Part shown: piece after piece, positions 1-6,035 of the stretch
How the letters are laid out: the number at the start of each line of letters is the position of its first letter
Position numbering within the stretch: the first letter of the stretch is position 1
Assembly (NCBI GenBank): GCA_900553415.1
Contig: USDH01000062.1
Coordinates: 1-8,092, forward strand
From: an uncultured Collinsella sp.
GTDB taxonomy: Bacteria > Actinomycetota > Coriobacteriia > Coriobacteriales > Coriobacteriaceae
Length of the DNA: 8,092 bases
Reading direction: 5' to 3'
Notes under the pieces: generated by a model
The model's input: the letters and a program-made list of their open reading frames with translations, nothing else
What the model was told of the DNA's origin: nothing
Database searches by the model: none
Made by a program: the position numbers and the translations under genes

Positions 1-926
1 AGGTCACGGCTGGTCAGCAGGTTACGGTGACCATTCCCGACGGTGCTTCGGGCGATACGATCGCCTCGATTCTCTCCGAGAACCATATCGTCGAGAATCC
101 CAAGGATTACTATGCGGCGGTGAAAAAGCTCAACGCCGATATGTCGCTCAAGCCTGGTACTTATTCGTTCACCACACTCATGGACGCGACTAAGGTGGTT
201 CAGCAGCTCATGGAAGGCCCCAACGCGGGCTCCAATGCGCTAACGATTCCCGAGGGCTTGACGGTCGATCAAGTCGCCGACCGTGTGGCCCAGGCCTACG
301 ACAGCATCTCTAAGGAAGACTTCCTCAACCAGGCTAAGGCCTCCAACTACGTGGACGACTATAGCTTCCTTAGGGGCGCGGCCAATGATTCGCTCGAGGG
401 CTTCTTGTTCCCCAAGACCTATTCGCTGGGCGATTCGCCGACGGCCGATGATGTGATTCGCGCTATGCTCGATCAGTTTAAGACCGAGTACAAGTCGCTT
501 GACTTTGCGAGCTGCGAAGCCAAGATCAAGGAGCGCTACGGTGTGGAGATGTCCGACTACGACATCGTCAACTTGGCCTCTATCGTTGAGCGTGAGGGCC
601 TCAACGCCGATCAACGTGCGCACGTGGCCTCGGTCTTCTACAACCGCCTTGCCGGCAAACTCGACGGTCTGCGCTATCTCAACAGCGATGCGACCATGAT
701 GTATGTTACCGGCGGCGAGGTTACCGCCGACGACCTGCAGAGCGATAGCCCGTATAACACCTATAAGCACGAGGGCCTGCCACCCACGCCCATCTGCTCT
801 CCGTCGCTCGAGGCACTCAAGGCCACGCTTGAACCGACCGACTCCGATGACCTGTATTTCTACATTACGCAGGACGAGGAGTACTTCTCGCAAACCTACG
901 AAGAGCATCAACAGTCTTGGAATTAG
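1..926 (+). CDS. mltG: Endolytic murein transglycosylase MltG (YceG-like), 5' end missing
   Basis: MltG cleaves nascent glycan strands with formation of a 1,6-anhydro end and so helps set their length; it acts outside the membrane, anchored by one N-terminal helix. The reading frame is open from base 3 at the window edge, so the start and the membrane helix lie upstream; the GTG at 27 is an internal Val codon. The visible 307 residues begin in a LysM-like region (VTIPDGAS, then IASILSENHIV), followed by a second copy-like segment (LTIPEGLTVDQVADRV). The catalytic domain follows: EGFLFPKTY, the active-site glutamate of ASIVEREG (codon 588-590), VFYNRL, LNSDATMMY, SPYNTYKHEGLPPTPI and the C-terminal YFSQTYEEH. 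All the usual family motifs are present; LNSD replaces the common LQSD. The TAG stop is one base before the next ATG, which indicates one operon. Family assignment is firm. Confidence 0.96.
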   Translation, partial: VTAGQQVTVTIPDGASGDTIASILSENHIVENPKDYYAAVKKLNADMSLKPGTYSFTTLMDATKVVQQLMEGPNAGSNALTIPEGLTVDQVADRVAQAYDSISKEDFLNQAKASNYVDDYSFLRGAANDSLEGFLFPKTYSLGDSPTADDVIRAMLDQFKTEYKSLDFASCEAKIKERYGVEMSDYDIVNLASIVEREGLNADQRAHVASVFYNRLAGKLDGLRYLNSDATMMYVTGGEVTADDLQSDSPYNTYKHEGLPPTPICSPSLEALKATLEPTDSDDLYFYITQDEEYFSQTYEEHQQSWN

Positions 927-927
927 C

Positions 928-1425
928 ATGAGGATTTTTAGCCCCAAACGATACGTTGCCTCGGTCGATCGCATCGACCTTGATACCCTGTGGGCCGACG
1001 GCAAACGCGCCATTCTGCTCGATCGCGATAACACCCTGGTGCCGCGCGACACTGAGCAGGTTCCCGCCGCGGTTTCCGCTTGGCTCGATACCGCCCGCGC
1101 CAAAGGCTTTAAGCTGTGCATGGTGTCCAACAACTGGCATCGCGACCAGGTCATGAGCTCTGCACGCGAGCTGGGACTCGAGGCCATCAGCCACGCCATG
1201 AAGCCGGCGCCGTTTGCCCTCAAGGCGGGTCTTAAGCGCCTCGGCGCCACGGCCGACGAGGCGGTGCTGATCGGTGATCAGCTCTACACTGACGTGTGGA
1301 GCGGCAATTTTGCCGGCGTCGATACTATCCTGGTTAAGCCGCAGGCGACCCAGGACCTGTGGTATACGCAGATCTTCCGTATCTTTGAGCGCCGGGCCCT
1401 GCGCGACCTTCCCTGCGAGGATTAG
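928..1425 (+). CDS. YqeG family HAD-IIIA phosphatase
   Basis: This is a 165-residue cytoplasmic HAD hydrolase of the YqeG type. The nucleophile motif is DRDNT (Asp32 and Asp34). Motif II is VSNNW (Ser67), the conserved lysine is in MKPAP (Lys92), and motif III is GDQLYTD (Asp117 and Asp122) followed by GNFAGVDTILVKP. This GDQ-x-TD ending is characteristic of YqeG and of the related mitochondrial phosphatidylglycerophosphate phosphatases (Gep4/PGPP1 type). Phosphatidylglycerophosphate is therefore a reasonable substrate guess, but that is inference. ATG 928 is chosen because the family N-terminus begins just there; a longer open frame extends back into mltG but does not look like protein of this family. 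No strong ribosome site is visible, so translation probably depends on coupling to mltG, whose stop is 1 nt upstream. In Bacillus yqeG lies near aroE; here it lies next to aroK. Confidence 0.9.
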   Translation: MRIFSPKRYVASVDRIDLDTLWADGKRAILLDRDNTLVPRDTEQVPAAVSAWLDTARAKGFKLCMVSNNWHRDQVMSSARELGLEAISHAMKPAPFALKAGLKRLGATADEAVLIGDQLYTDVWSGNFAGVDTILVKPQATQDLWYTQIFRIFERRALRDLPCED

Positions 1426-1433
1426 GTCTCGCT

Positions 1434-1967
1434 ATGTCTCAGCACATCAAACACGGCTGCGACCATATCTTCTTTATCGGCTTTTTGGGCGCGGGCAAAT
1501 CGACGCTCGCGCGCAACGTCGGCACTATGTTCAAGCGGCGTTTTATCGATACCGATCGTTTGGTTGTGCGTCGATGTGGCAAGTCGGTGACCGAGATATT
1601 TGAGACCGAGGGCGAGGATCGTTTTCGCGAGCTTGAGACCTCGGCACTCCGTTCGCTTCAAAGCGAGCGCAGCCTGCTGGTGTCGTGCGGGGGTGGCATC
1701 GTCGAGACGCCGGTGAACATTGAACTGATGCACGAGATGGGTACATGCGTGTACCTCGAAGGCGACTTTGAGGACTCGTTGCGCCAGATTCGTCGTTCTG
1801 ATACCCGGCCCGATTTCCGCTCGCCCGAGCATGCCGCGCGCCTGTTTGAGCATCGCCGTCCGCTGTATCGCCAGGCCGCAGATATTACCCTTGATATTCG
1901 CAACAAGTCCTTCGAGGACGTTTCCTACCTTTGTGCCGAGATGCTTTTGGAGCGTGGACTGCTATGA
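1434..1967 (+). CDS. aroK: Shikimate kinase
   Basis: The protein phosphorylates shikimate at the 3-hydroxyl with ATP, the fifth step of the chorismate pathway, in the cytoplasm. It has 177 residues, near the usual length. The Walker A loop is GFLGAGKST (16-24). The shikimate-binding DTD follows at 39-41 with the typical FIDTDR context, then GEDRFRELE with the substrate-contacting arginine around 65. Next come GGG at 86-88, the lid arginine in RRSDTRPDF (Arg125) and RRPLYRQAADITL near the C-terminus. Every key residue I can place is present, so it should be active. The ATG follows the phosphatase stop by 8 nt, with GAGG (1417-1420) and AGG (1424-1426) upstream. Its stop overlaps the start of the AroB-like gene (ATGA), so the two are probably translated together. 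The partner AroB looks inactive, which makes this pairing odd. Confidence 0.94.
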   Translation: MSQHIKHGCDHIFFIGFLGAGKSTLARNVGTMFKRRFIDTDRLVVRRCGKSVTEIFETEGEDRFRELETSALRSLQSERSLLVSCGGGIVETPVNIELMHEMGTCVYLEGDFEDSLRQIRRSDTRPDFRSPEHAARLFEHRRPLYRQAADITLDIRNKSFEDVSYLCAEMLLERGLL

Positions 1968-3073
1968 TTCGCCGTCAACTGATCAATTTCCAAAACCGCA
2001 GCGTCGATGTCCGTGTCGGATTGGGCGCGTTCGATGAGCTGTCGCGCATGTTTGCCTCTGCTGTGGGCAAGCCTAAGCGCGCGATGGTGGTTTGGAACTC
2101 CGCCTCGTCAGAACGTTTTGATGAGGTCGTCGAGCATGCGCTGGTCGACGCCGGCTTTGCTGTGTCGCAGCTTTTGCTTGAGGTTTCGCCTGATGGCGCG
2201 ACGCTGGCCGATGCCGATACCGTCTTTGGCGCCCTCTCGGCTAACGGCATTACCTGCGACGATCTCGTTGTCGCTGTCGGCGACACGGCGACCTGCTCGG
2301 TTGTTTGCTGGTGCGCCAATCAGTGGTGCGGTCGCACCGAGTGCGCCTTGCTGCCGACGACGTTCGACGCCATGCTCACGGTCGCGACGACCATGAAGCC
2401 GCTTGTCGCCTCGTCGGCGCATGCGCTTCCCGCTATCGCGTTCCGTCCCGAGCCGGGCTTGGTCGTGTGTGACCTCGACCTTGTACGCGAGGCGGACCCC
2501 GAGGACCTCAAGCTCGGCTATGCGGTACTTGTTGGCACCATGCTTTCGAGCAGCAAGTCCCGCTGGAATCAGTTTACTGAGACCGTCCCCGAGATTCTCG
2601 CGGGCGAGGAGGTCGCACTCGTCAATGCCGTTCAATGGTCTCAGACTGCCCGCAAGGACGTGCTGACGGCCACGAACCCGAGCGCTCGCCATGCGCTCGA
2701 TTTTGGCAAGACGGGGGAGCGCACCCTGCGCGCTTGCTTGGGCGATGCCGCTTCGCAGGTCCCTGCCTACCAGCTGTTGTCCGAGGGCATGCGCTTTGAG
2801 GCGCGCCTAGCACACGATGCCTGCGACTTCGATATCGACTATGTGTTTGATCTCGATGACTGCCTGGAGGACTTTGGCATCGAGGAGCTTGCCTTCGACT
2901 TGGAGCCTGCCGCATATATCGAGGAGTTCCGCAGACAGCAGTTTGTCCGCTCGAACCGCAGCATGCTGCCGCTGCCCGCGGTGCTCGGCGCCATTCGCCT
3001 AACGAGCGTCGAGGACGAGGTTCTTGAGCGCCATGCTCACGCCTACTTGGCTTCTCGTAAAGAACTTCTCTAA
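1964..3073 (+). CDS. AroB-like protein, probable catalytically dead 3-dehydroquinate synthase homologue
   Basis: The 369 residues can be aligned from end to end with AroB (E. coli 362), by eye and from memory. Shared framework: LVVAVG at 101-106, PTT at 131-133, Lys145, AF at 159-160, VVCDLD at 167-172, Arg242, GxT at 248-250 and EGM at 274-276, followed by a helical domain. The active site is gone. The NAD-binding GGG reads GDT (106-108). DSSVGGK reads TVATTMK (139-145). The metal-ligand Glu of GLAEVIK is Val188 and its Lys is Gly191. Both His of GHTFGHA are Lys249 and Arg253, and the His of HGEA falls at Val266/Pro267. The frame is intact, with GC-rich codon use like its neighbours, and the anchors stay in one frame, so a frameshift does not explain this. 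ATG 1964 is chosen because it overlaps the aroK stop and matches the family N-terminus; GTG-type starts further up lie in aroK. A non-catalytic role is inference. Confidence 0.8.
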   Translation: MIRRQLINFQNRSVDVRVGLGAFDELSRMFASAVGKPKRAMVVWNSASSERFDEVVEHALVDAGFAVSQLLLEVSPDGATLADADTVFGALSANGITCDDLVVAVGDTATCSVVCWCANQWCGRTECALLPTTFDAMLTVATTMKPLVASSAHALPAIAFRPEPGLVVCDLDLVREADPEDLKLGYAVLVGTMLSSSKSRWNQFTETVPEILAGEEVALVNAVQWSQTARKDVLTATNPSARHALDFGKTGERTLRACLGDAASQVPAYQLLSEGMRFEARLAHDACDFDIDYVFDLDDCLEDFGIEELAFDLEPAAYIEEFRRQQFVRSNRSMLPLPAVLGAIRLTSVEDEVLERHAHAYLASRKELL

Positions 3074-3079
3074 GATTTA

Positions 3080-3108
3080 TTGACTTCCATCGTCTTTCGT
3101 ATCATGTT
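3080..3108 (+). promoter_or_regulatory. Possible promoter for the Xaa-Pro peptidase gene
   Basis: A TTGACT box (3080-3085) lies just after the AroB-like stop. Two -10 candidates follow: TATCAT (3100-3105, five of six consensus bases but a 14-nt spacer) and CATGTT (3103-3108, poorer match but a 17-nt spacer). Either would start transcripts at about 3112-3115, at the foot of the long hairpin that follows. Neither reading is ideal, so this is tentative. Confidence 0.38.
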
Positions 3109-3110
3109 GA

Positions 3111-3172
3111 GGGGCGGGTTTTAATCGGTTGCGGATTGTATGCGATTCCGTCGTTCGGTTGAGACCCGTCCC
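3111..3172 (+). other. Long strand-specific RNA stem-loop before the peptidase gene
   Basis: Bases 3111-3128 pair with 3155-3172 without a break: 18 pairs, of which five are G-U (3114/3169, 3120/3163, 3122/3161, 3125/3158, 3128/3155). The loop contains a smaller stem, CGGA at 3132-3135 with TCCG at 3147-3150. The five G-U pairs become A-C mismatches on the opposite strand, so the structure belongs to + strand RNA. The lower stem is GC-rich and is followed by GTCTTTAT, a poor U-tract. It could be a weak terminator for the upstream operon, an attenuator, or a stabilising 5' leader of the peptidase mRNA. It does not cover the ribosome site at 3191-3198. The pairing is seen directly; the role is not known. 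Confidence 0.7.
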
Positions 3173-3204
3173 GTCTTTATGGAGGCAACAAGAAAGGAAT
3201 CCGC

Positions 3205-4335
3205 ATGTCTGAGTTTGCTGCCGGTCCTGCCGGTCGTATCGAGCGTGTCCGTGCCCTGATGGCTGAGCGCGGCTACGACGCTATCGTGGTGCGCGACGAG
3301 GCCAACCTTCGTTGGCTTACGGGCGTGAAGGGCGTCTTCGATTACACCTTCGAGTTCCCGCACGCTGCGTTTATTACGGCCGGCCAGTGCCTGTTCCATA
3401 CCGACTCGCGCTATCTCAACAGTTTTGAGGAGAACACGCCCGCCGGCAGCCCCTGGGTCTACGACATGGACGAGGGCACCATCCCCGGTTGGGTCGCCGG
3501 CAAGATCGCGGCCAACAAGTGCCGCGTCTGCGCTGTCGAGGACGATATGCAGATCAATTTCTACCAGGGTATTCAGCGTGGCCTGGAGGACCGCTCCGTT
3601 GCCTGCATGCTGCCGCTGATGCATGACGACATCCGTAAGATGCGCGCCATCAAGGACGCCGAGGAGATCGAGCTCATGCGCCACGCGCAGTCGATCACCG
3701 ACGCCGCCTTCCAGCATATGCTCGGCTTTATTAAGCCCGGCATGACCGAGAAGCAGGTTCGCAACGAGCTCGAGAACTATATGTTCGCCAACGGCGCCGA
3801 CAGCCTGGCCTTTGGCTCCATCGTGGCGAGCGGCCCCAATACCGCCAACCCGCATGCCGTTCCGAGCGACCGCGTGATCGAGAAGGGCGACTTCGTCCTC
3901 ATGGATTACGGCGCGGGCTACTGCGATTATCGTTCTGACATGACGCGCACCGTCGTGATGGGCGAGCCTACCCAGGAGCAGCTCGACCTGTACGCGCTCG
4001 TGCGCCGTACGCACGAGGAGTGCGTTGCCGCCATTCATCCGGGCGTCGAGGGCAACGACATTTTCAAGCTTTCCAAGAAGATCATTGGCGATGCCGGCTA
4101 TGGCGATTACTACAACCATGGTCTGGGCCATGGCGTGGGCATTGACATCCACGAGCTGCCTAACTTCAACCGCAGCAAGAACATCATCGAGGTCGGCTCG
4201 GTTATCACCATGGAGCCCGGCGTGTACCTGCCCGGTGTGGGCGGCGTGCGCCTGGAGGACTACGGCGTGGTCACCGAGAACGGCTACGAGCCCTTCACTA
4301 AGACGCCGCATGACCTCCACGTCATCGATTGCTAG
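3205..4335 (+). CDS. M24B family Xaa-Pro peptidase (aminopeptidase P / prolidase type)
   Basis: This cytoplasmic metallopeptidase removes residues ahead of proline, either the N-terminal residue of peptides (aminopeptidase P) or from Xaa-Pro dipeptides (prolidase). Its 376 residues have an N-terminal creatinase-like domain (about 10-140, with ANLRWLTG) and a C-terminal pita-bread domain. All five dinuclear-metal ligands are visible: Asp234 in MDYGA, Asp245 in SDMTRT, His309 in HGLGHGVG, Glu337 in TMEPGVY and Glu351 in VRLEDYGV. The active-site histidines are His217 (NPHAVPSD) and His316 (IHELPN). The ATG at 3205 has AGAAAGGA (3191-3198) at good spacing. The gene sits between the AroB-like gene and efp, as pepQ does in M. 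tuberculosis. It is isolated transcriptionally: a hairpin region lies upstream and a strong terminator downstream. The sequence alone does not separate PepP from PepQ, so no symbol is given. Confidence 0.93.
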   Translation: MSEFAAGPAGRIERVRALMAERGYDAIVVRDEANLRWLTGVKGVFDYTFEFPHAAFITAGQCLFHTDSRYLNSFEENTPAGSPWVYDMDEGTIPGWVAGKIAANKCRVCAVEDDMQINFYQGIQRGLEDRSVACMLPLMHDDIRKMRAIKDAEEIELMRHAQSITDAAFQHMLGFIKPGMTEKQVRNELENYMFANGADSLAFGSIVASGPNTANPHAVPSDRVIEKGDFVLMDYGAGYCDYRSDMTRTVVMGEPTQEQLDLYALVRRTHEECVAAIHPGVEGNDIFKLSKKIIGDAGYGDYYNHGLGHGVGIDIHELPNFNRSKNIIEVGSVITMEPGVYLPGVGGVRLEDYGVVTENGYEPFTKTPHDLHVIDC

Positions 4336-4357
4336 CCCATTTTGATAGATTTTTGGG

Positions 4358-4400
4358 GCGGGGCGTCCGGATCGATTCGGACGCCCCGCGTTCTCTTTTT
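4358..4400 (+). terminator. Intrinsic terminator after the peptidase gene
   Basis: Bases 4358-4369 pair perfectly with 4378-4389 (12 bp, mostly G-C, core GGGGCGTCCG / CGGACGCCCC) around an 8-nt loop whose ends can also pair. A T-rich run, TTCTCTTTTT, follows at 4391-4400. The other side of the stem carries T on the + strand (A in minus-strand RNA), so it works in the + direction only. It separates the peptidase transcript from efp. Confidence 0.93.
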
Positions 4401-4408
4401 ATGCGCTC

Positions 4409-4437
4409 GCTGCAGGCGCCGTCTGCAAGTGTATAAT
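4409..4437 (+). promoter_or_regulatory. Promoter of efp and the downstream block
   Basis: A perfect -10 hexamer TATAAT lies at 4432-4437, just after the terminator and about 57 nt before the efp start. The -35 position (4409-4414, GCTGCA) is a poor match, and there is no exact TGn extension. An inverted repeat, TGCAG at 4411-4415 and CTGCA at 4423-4427, falls in the spacer. Transcription would start near 4444, giving a leader of about 50 nt with AGAAAGG at 4483-4489. It probably drives efp and possibly the genes to recN, because no later terminator is visible. Confidence 0.68.
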
Positions 4438-4494
4438 TTCGGTCGTATGTAATTTGGACGCTTGTGCGTTCTGCCCATAACAAGAAAGGTCACT

Positions 4495-5058
4495 ATGCCT
4501 ACCATTTCTACCGCCGACTTCAAGAACGGCCTCGGTCTCCGCATTAAGGACAAGGTCTACACCATCGTCGAGTTCCAGCATGTCAAGCCGGGCAAGGGCG
4601 GCGCGTTTGTGCGCTACAAGACCCGCGACATCAAGAGCGGCCGCGTCGTCGAGAACACCTGCAACGCCGGTACCAAGTTCGAGAGCGTCATGCTCACCAC
4701 CCGTGAGTTCCAGTACCTCTACAACGATGGCACCGACTACATCTTCATGGACAACGAGTCCTATGAGCAGGTTCCCGTTCCCGAGGACATGGTGGGCGAG
4801 AACTCCAAGTGGCTGCGCGAGAACGACATCTGCCAGCTGCTCTTTGCTGACGATGAGCTCATGGGCGTGACCCCGCCGATGTTCATCGAGACCACCATCG
4901 TCCAGACCGACCCGGGCTTTAAGGGCGACACCGTCCAGGGTTCCACCAAGCCGGCCACGATTGACACCGGCGCTGTCATCCAGGTCCCCATGTACCTCAA
5001 CGAGGGCGAGGTCATCAAGGTTGACACCCGCGACGGCAAGTTCGTCTCCCGCGTCTAG
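4495..5058 (+). CDS. efp: Translation elongation factor P
   Basis: EF-P binds between the P and E sites of stalled ribosomes and promotes peptide bond formation at consecutive prolines. The 187 residues are the normal length and cover the three beta-barrel domains: the N-terminal KOW-like domain (1-65), then two OB-like domains, with the family signature region GDTVQGSTKPATIDTGAVIQ and the ending DTRDGKFVSRV. The functional tip is VKPGKGGAF at 30-38, with Lys34 in the position that is modified in many bacteria. No modification gene is visible in the window, so its state is unknown. The ATG at 4495 is chosen over an in-frame TTG at 4462 because AGAAAGG (4483-4489) precedes it and MPTISTADFKNG is the family N-terminus. 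It follows its own promoter and a terminator, and leads the right-hand gene block. Confidence 0.97.
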   Translation: MPTISTADFKNGLGLRIKDKVYTIVEFQHVKPGKGGAFVRYKTRDIKSGRVVENTCNAGTKFESVMLTTREFQYLYNDGTDYIFMDNESYEQVPVPEDMVGENSKWLRENDICQLLFADDELMGVTPPMFIETTIVQTDPGFKGDTVQGSTKPATIDTGAVIQVPMYLNEGEVIKVDTRDGKFVSRV

Positions 5059-5082
5059 CAACCAACTCTTCTAGGAGGACTC

Positions 5083-5445
5083 ATGCCCCAGGAAATCAAG
5101 ATTGACGGCATCGGCATTTCGCCCGATGTTCTGACCGCCATCGTCTCGCGCGCCGTGTCGGATGTCGAGGGCATCGCCTCCGTTGGCGTCAAGGACCTTG
5201 CCACCAACCTTGTCTCCATGATGCTCTCGTCCAAGGCCCCGGCTTCCGAGCCGGCGGTCGAGGCCGAGGTCATCGGCGACAAGCTCGCACTCACCGTGCG
5301 TGTCGTGGTGTTCTTTGGCTATCCGTTCAAGAAACTCGCCGAGGCCGTTCGCGCCGCCGTGGTCGCCGCCATCGATGCCCAGGTGGGCGTCGAGGTCGAG
5401 CGCGTTGACGTTTGTATCGACGGCCTCGTTTTCCCCAAGGAGTAA
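5083..5445 (+). CDS. Asp23/Gls24 family protein (YqhY-like)
   Basis: This small protein of 120 residues belongs to the Asp23/Gls24 (DUF322) family. The N-terminal part, GIGISPDVLTAIVSRAV followed by VEGIASVG, and the later VRVVVFFGYPFKKLAEAVRAAV and VERVDVCIDGLVF are typical. The family is linked to envelope stress in staphylococci and, for YqhY of Bacillus subtilis, to control of fatty-acid synthesis. No catalytic residues are known. There is no signal peptide or membrane helix, so it is probably cytoplasmic. AGGAGG at 5073-5078 is a strong ribosome site for the ATG. Location between efp and nusB matches the yqhY-nusB neighbourhood of Firmicutes. Family membership is clear; the biochemical role is not. 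Confidence 0.9.
   Translation: MPQEIKIDGIGISPDVLTAIVSRAVSDVEGIASVGVKDLATNLVSMMLSSKAPASEPAVEAEVIGDKLALTVRVVVFFGYPFKKLAEAVRAAVVAAIDAQVGVEVERVDVCIDGLVFPKE
5437..5442 (+). promoter_or_regulatory. Ribosome binding site that fixes the TTG start of nusB
   Basis: AAGGAG at the end of the Asp23-like gene lies 6 nt before the TTG at 5449. No ATG or GTG lies in the nusB frame near the expected N-terminus, so this site is the main support for the rare start codon. Confidence 0.75.
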
Positions 5446-5448
5446 CCT

Positions 5449-6033
5449 TTGAGCCTTAAGGTTTATCGCGGGCGCACGCTTGCCCGCAGTCAGGCGCTGC
5501 AGCTGCTGTTCCAGGCCGAGGCCACGGACAGCCCGCTCGAGCGCGTCCTCGAGGGCGATTTCCTGATCTCGAAGGGTCCCCTCGACCCCTATGCGCTGGA
5601 GCTGTGCCGCGGTGCCTACGAGCATATCGACCGCATCGACTGCGCTCTGCGCTCCGTTGCCAAGAACTGGGATCTTATGCGCATGCCCGGCGCCGACCGC
5701 AACCTGCTGCGTATCGCCGTCTACGAGATGCGTTTCCTCACCGACGAGGAAGTCTCGGACGCCATCGTGATCAACGAGGCCGTCGAGCTTGCCAAGGCCT
5801 ATGGCACCGACCAGTCCGCGTCGTTCGTCAACGGCGTGCTGGGCAAGATCGCTCGCAGCGAGGAGCTGCCGGGCGAGGACCTGTACCAGGAGCTGCTCGC
5901 CGAGGATCGCGCTCGCGAGGAGGCCCAGGCTGCCGAGGCGGCCGCCAAGGTCGCTGCCGCTCAGGCTGCCGCCGGTGTATTTGCCGCTGATGCGGACGCT
6001 GCTGAGGCCGGCGTCGACTCCGTTGAGGAGTAG
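5449..6033 (+). CDS. nusB: Transcription antitermination factor NusB with C-terminal tail
   Basis: NusB binds boxA RNA together with ribosomal protein S10 (NusE) and keeps RNA polymerase moving through rRNA operons. The all-helical core covers about residues 8-136: RTLARSQALQLLFQ at the start, then ALRSVAKNW, GADRNLLRIAVYEM, AIVINEAVELAKAYG and SASFVNGVLGKIAR, all standard. The start is TTG at 5449, supported by AAGGAG 6 nt upstream. The product is 194 residues, longer than the usual 130-150, because of a 58-residue tail. The tail begins with SEELPGEDLYQELL, continues with charged and Ala-rich helix-like sequence (AREEAQAAEAAAKVAAAQAAAG) and ends acidic. The tail has GC-rich codons like the core and is probably real. 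GAGGAG within its last codons serves as the ribosome site of xseB, whose ATG follows the stop by 2 nt. Confidence 0.95.
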   Translation: MSLKVYRGRTLARSQALQLLFQAEATDSPLERVLEGDFLISKGPLDPYALELCRGAYEHIDRIDCALRSVAKNWDLMRMPGADRNLLRIAVYEMRFLTDEEVSDAIVINEAVELAKAYGTDQSASFVNGVLGKIARSEELPGEDLYQELLAEDRAREEAQAAEAAAKVAAAQAAAGVFAADADAAEAGVDSVEE

Positions 6034-6035
6034 TC

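Noticed and set aside
240..1250. A 336-codon open frame on the minus strand opposite mltG and the phosphatase
   Set aside because: It spans two real genes on the other strand, matches no family I recognise and has Arg/Val/Leu-rich composition typical of an antisense shadow.
1964..3073. A frameshift or sequencing error as the cause of the missing AroB motifs
   Set aside because: Family anchors before, between and after the lost motifs (LVVAVG, PTT, AF, VVCDLD, EGM) all lie in the same frame, and the lost residues are replaced in place.
3104..3124. A six-codon frame ATG ... TAA at the foot of the hairpin, as a leader peptide
   Set aside because: It has no ribosome site, overlaps the possible -10 element and would lie at or before the expected transcript start. 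Its codons give no regulatory run of one amino acid.
3155..3204. TTGAGA at 3159-3164 as a -35 box close to the peptidase gene
   Set aside because: It matches five of six bases, but no -10-like sequence lies 16-18 nt downstream, and it sits inside the hairpin arm.
3121..4320. A 399-codon open frame on the minus strand opposite the peptidase gene
   Set aside because: It mirrors a clearly coding gene with all metal ligands. Its protein is low-complexity (Val, Ala, His, Leu rich) with no motif; GC-rich codon use on the sense strand creates such frames.
4462..4494. An in-frame TTG at 4462 as the efp start
   Set aside because: It would add 11 residues foreign to EF-P. The ATG at 4495 has a ribosome site and the exact family N-terminus.
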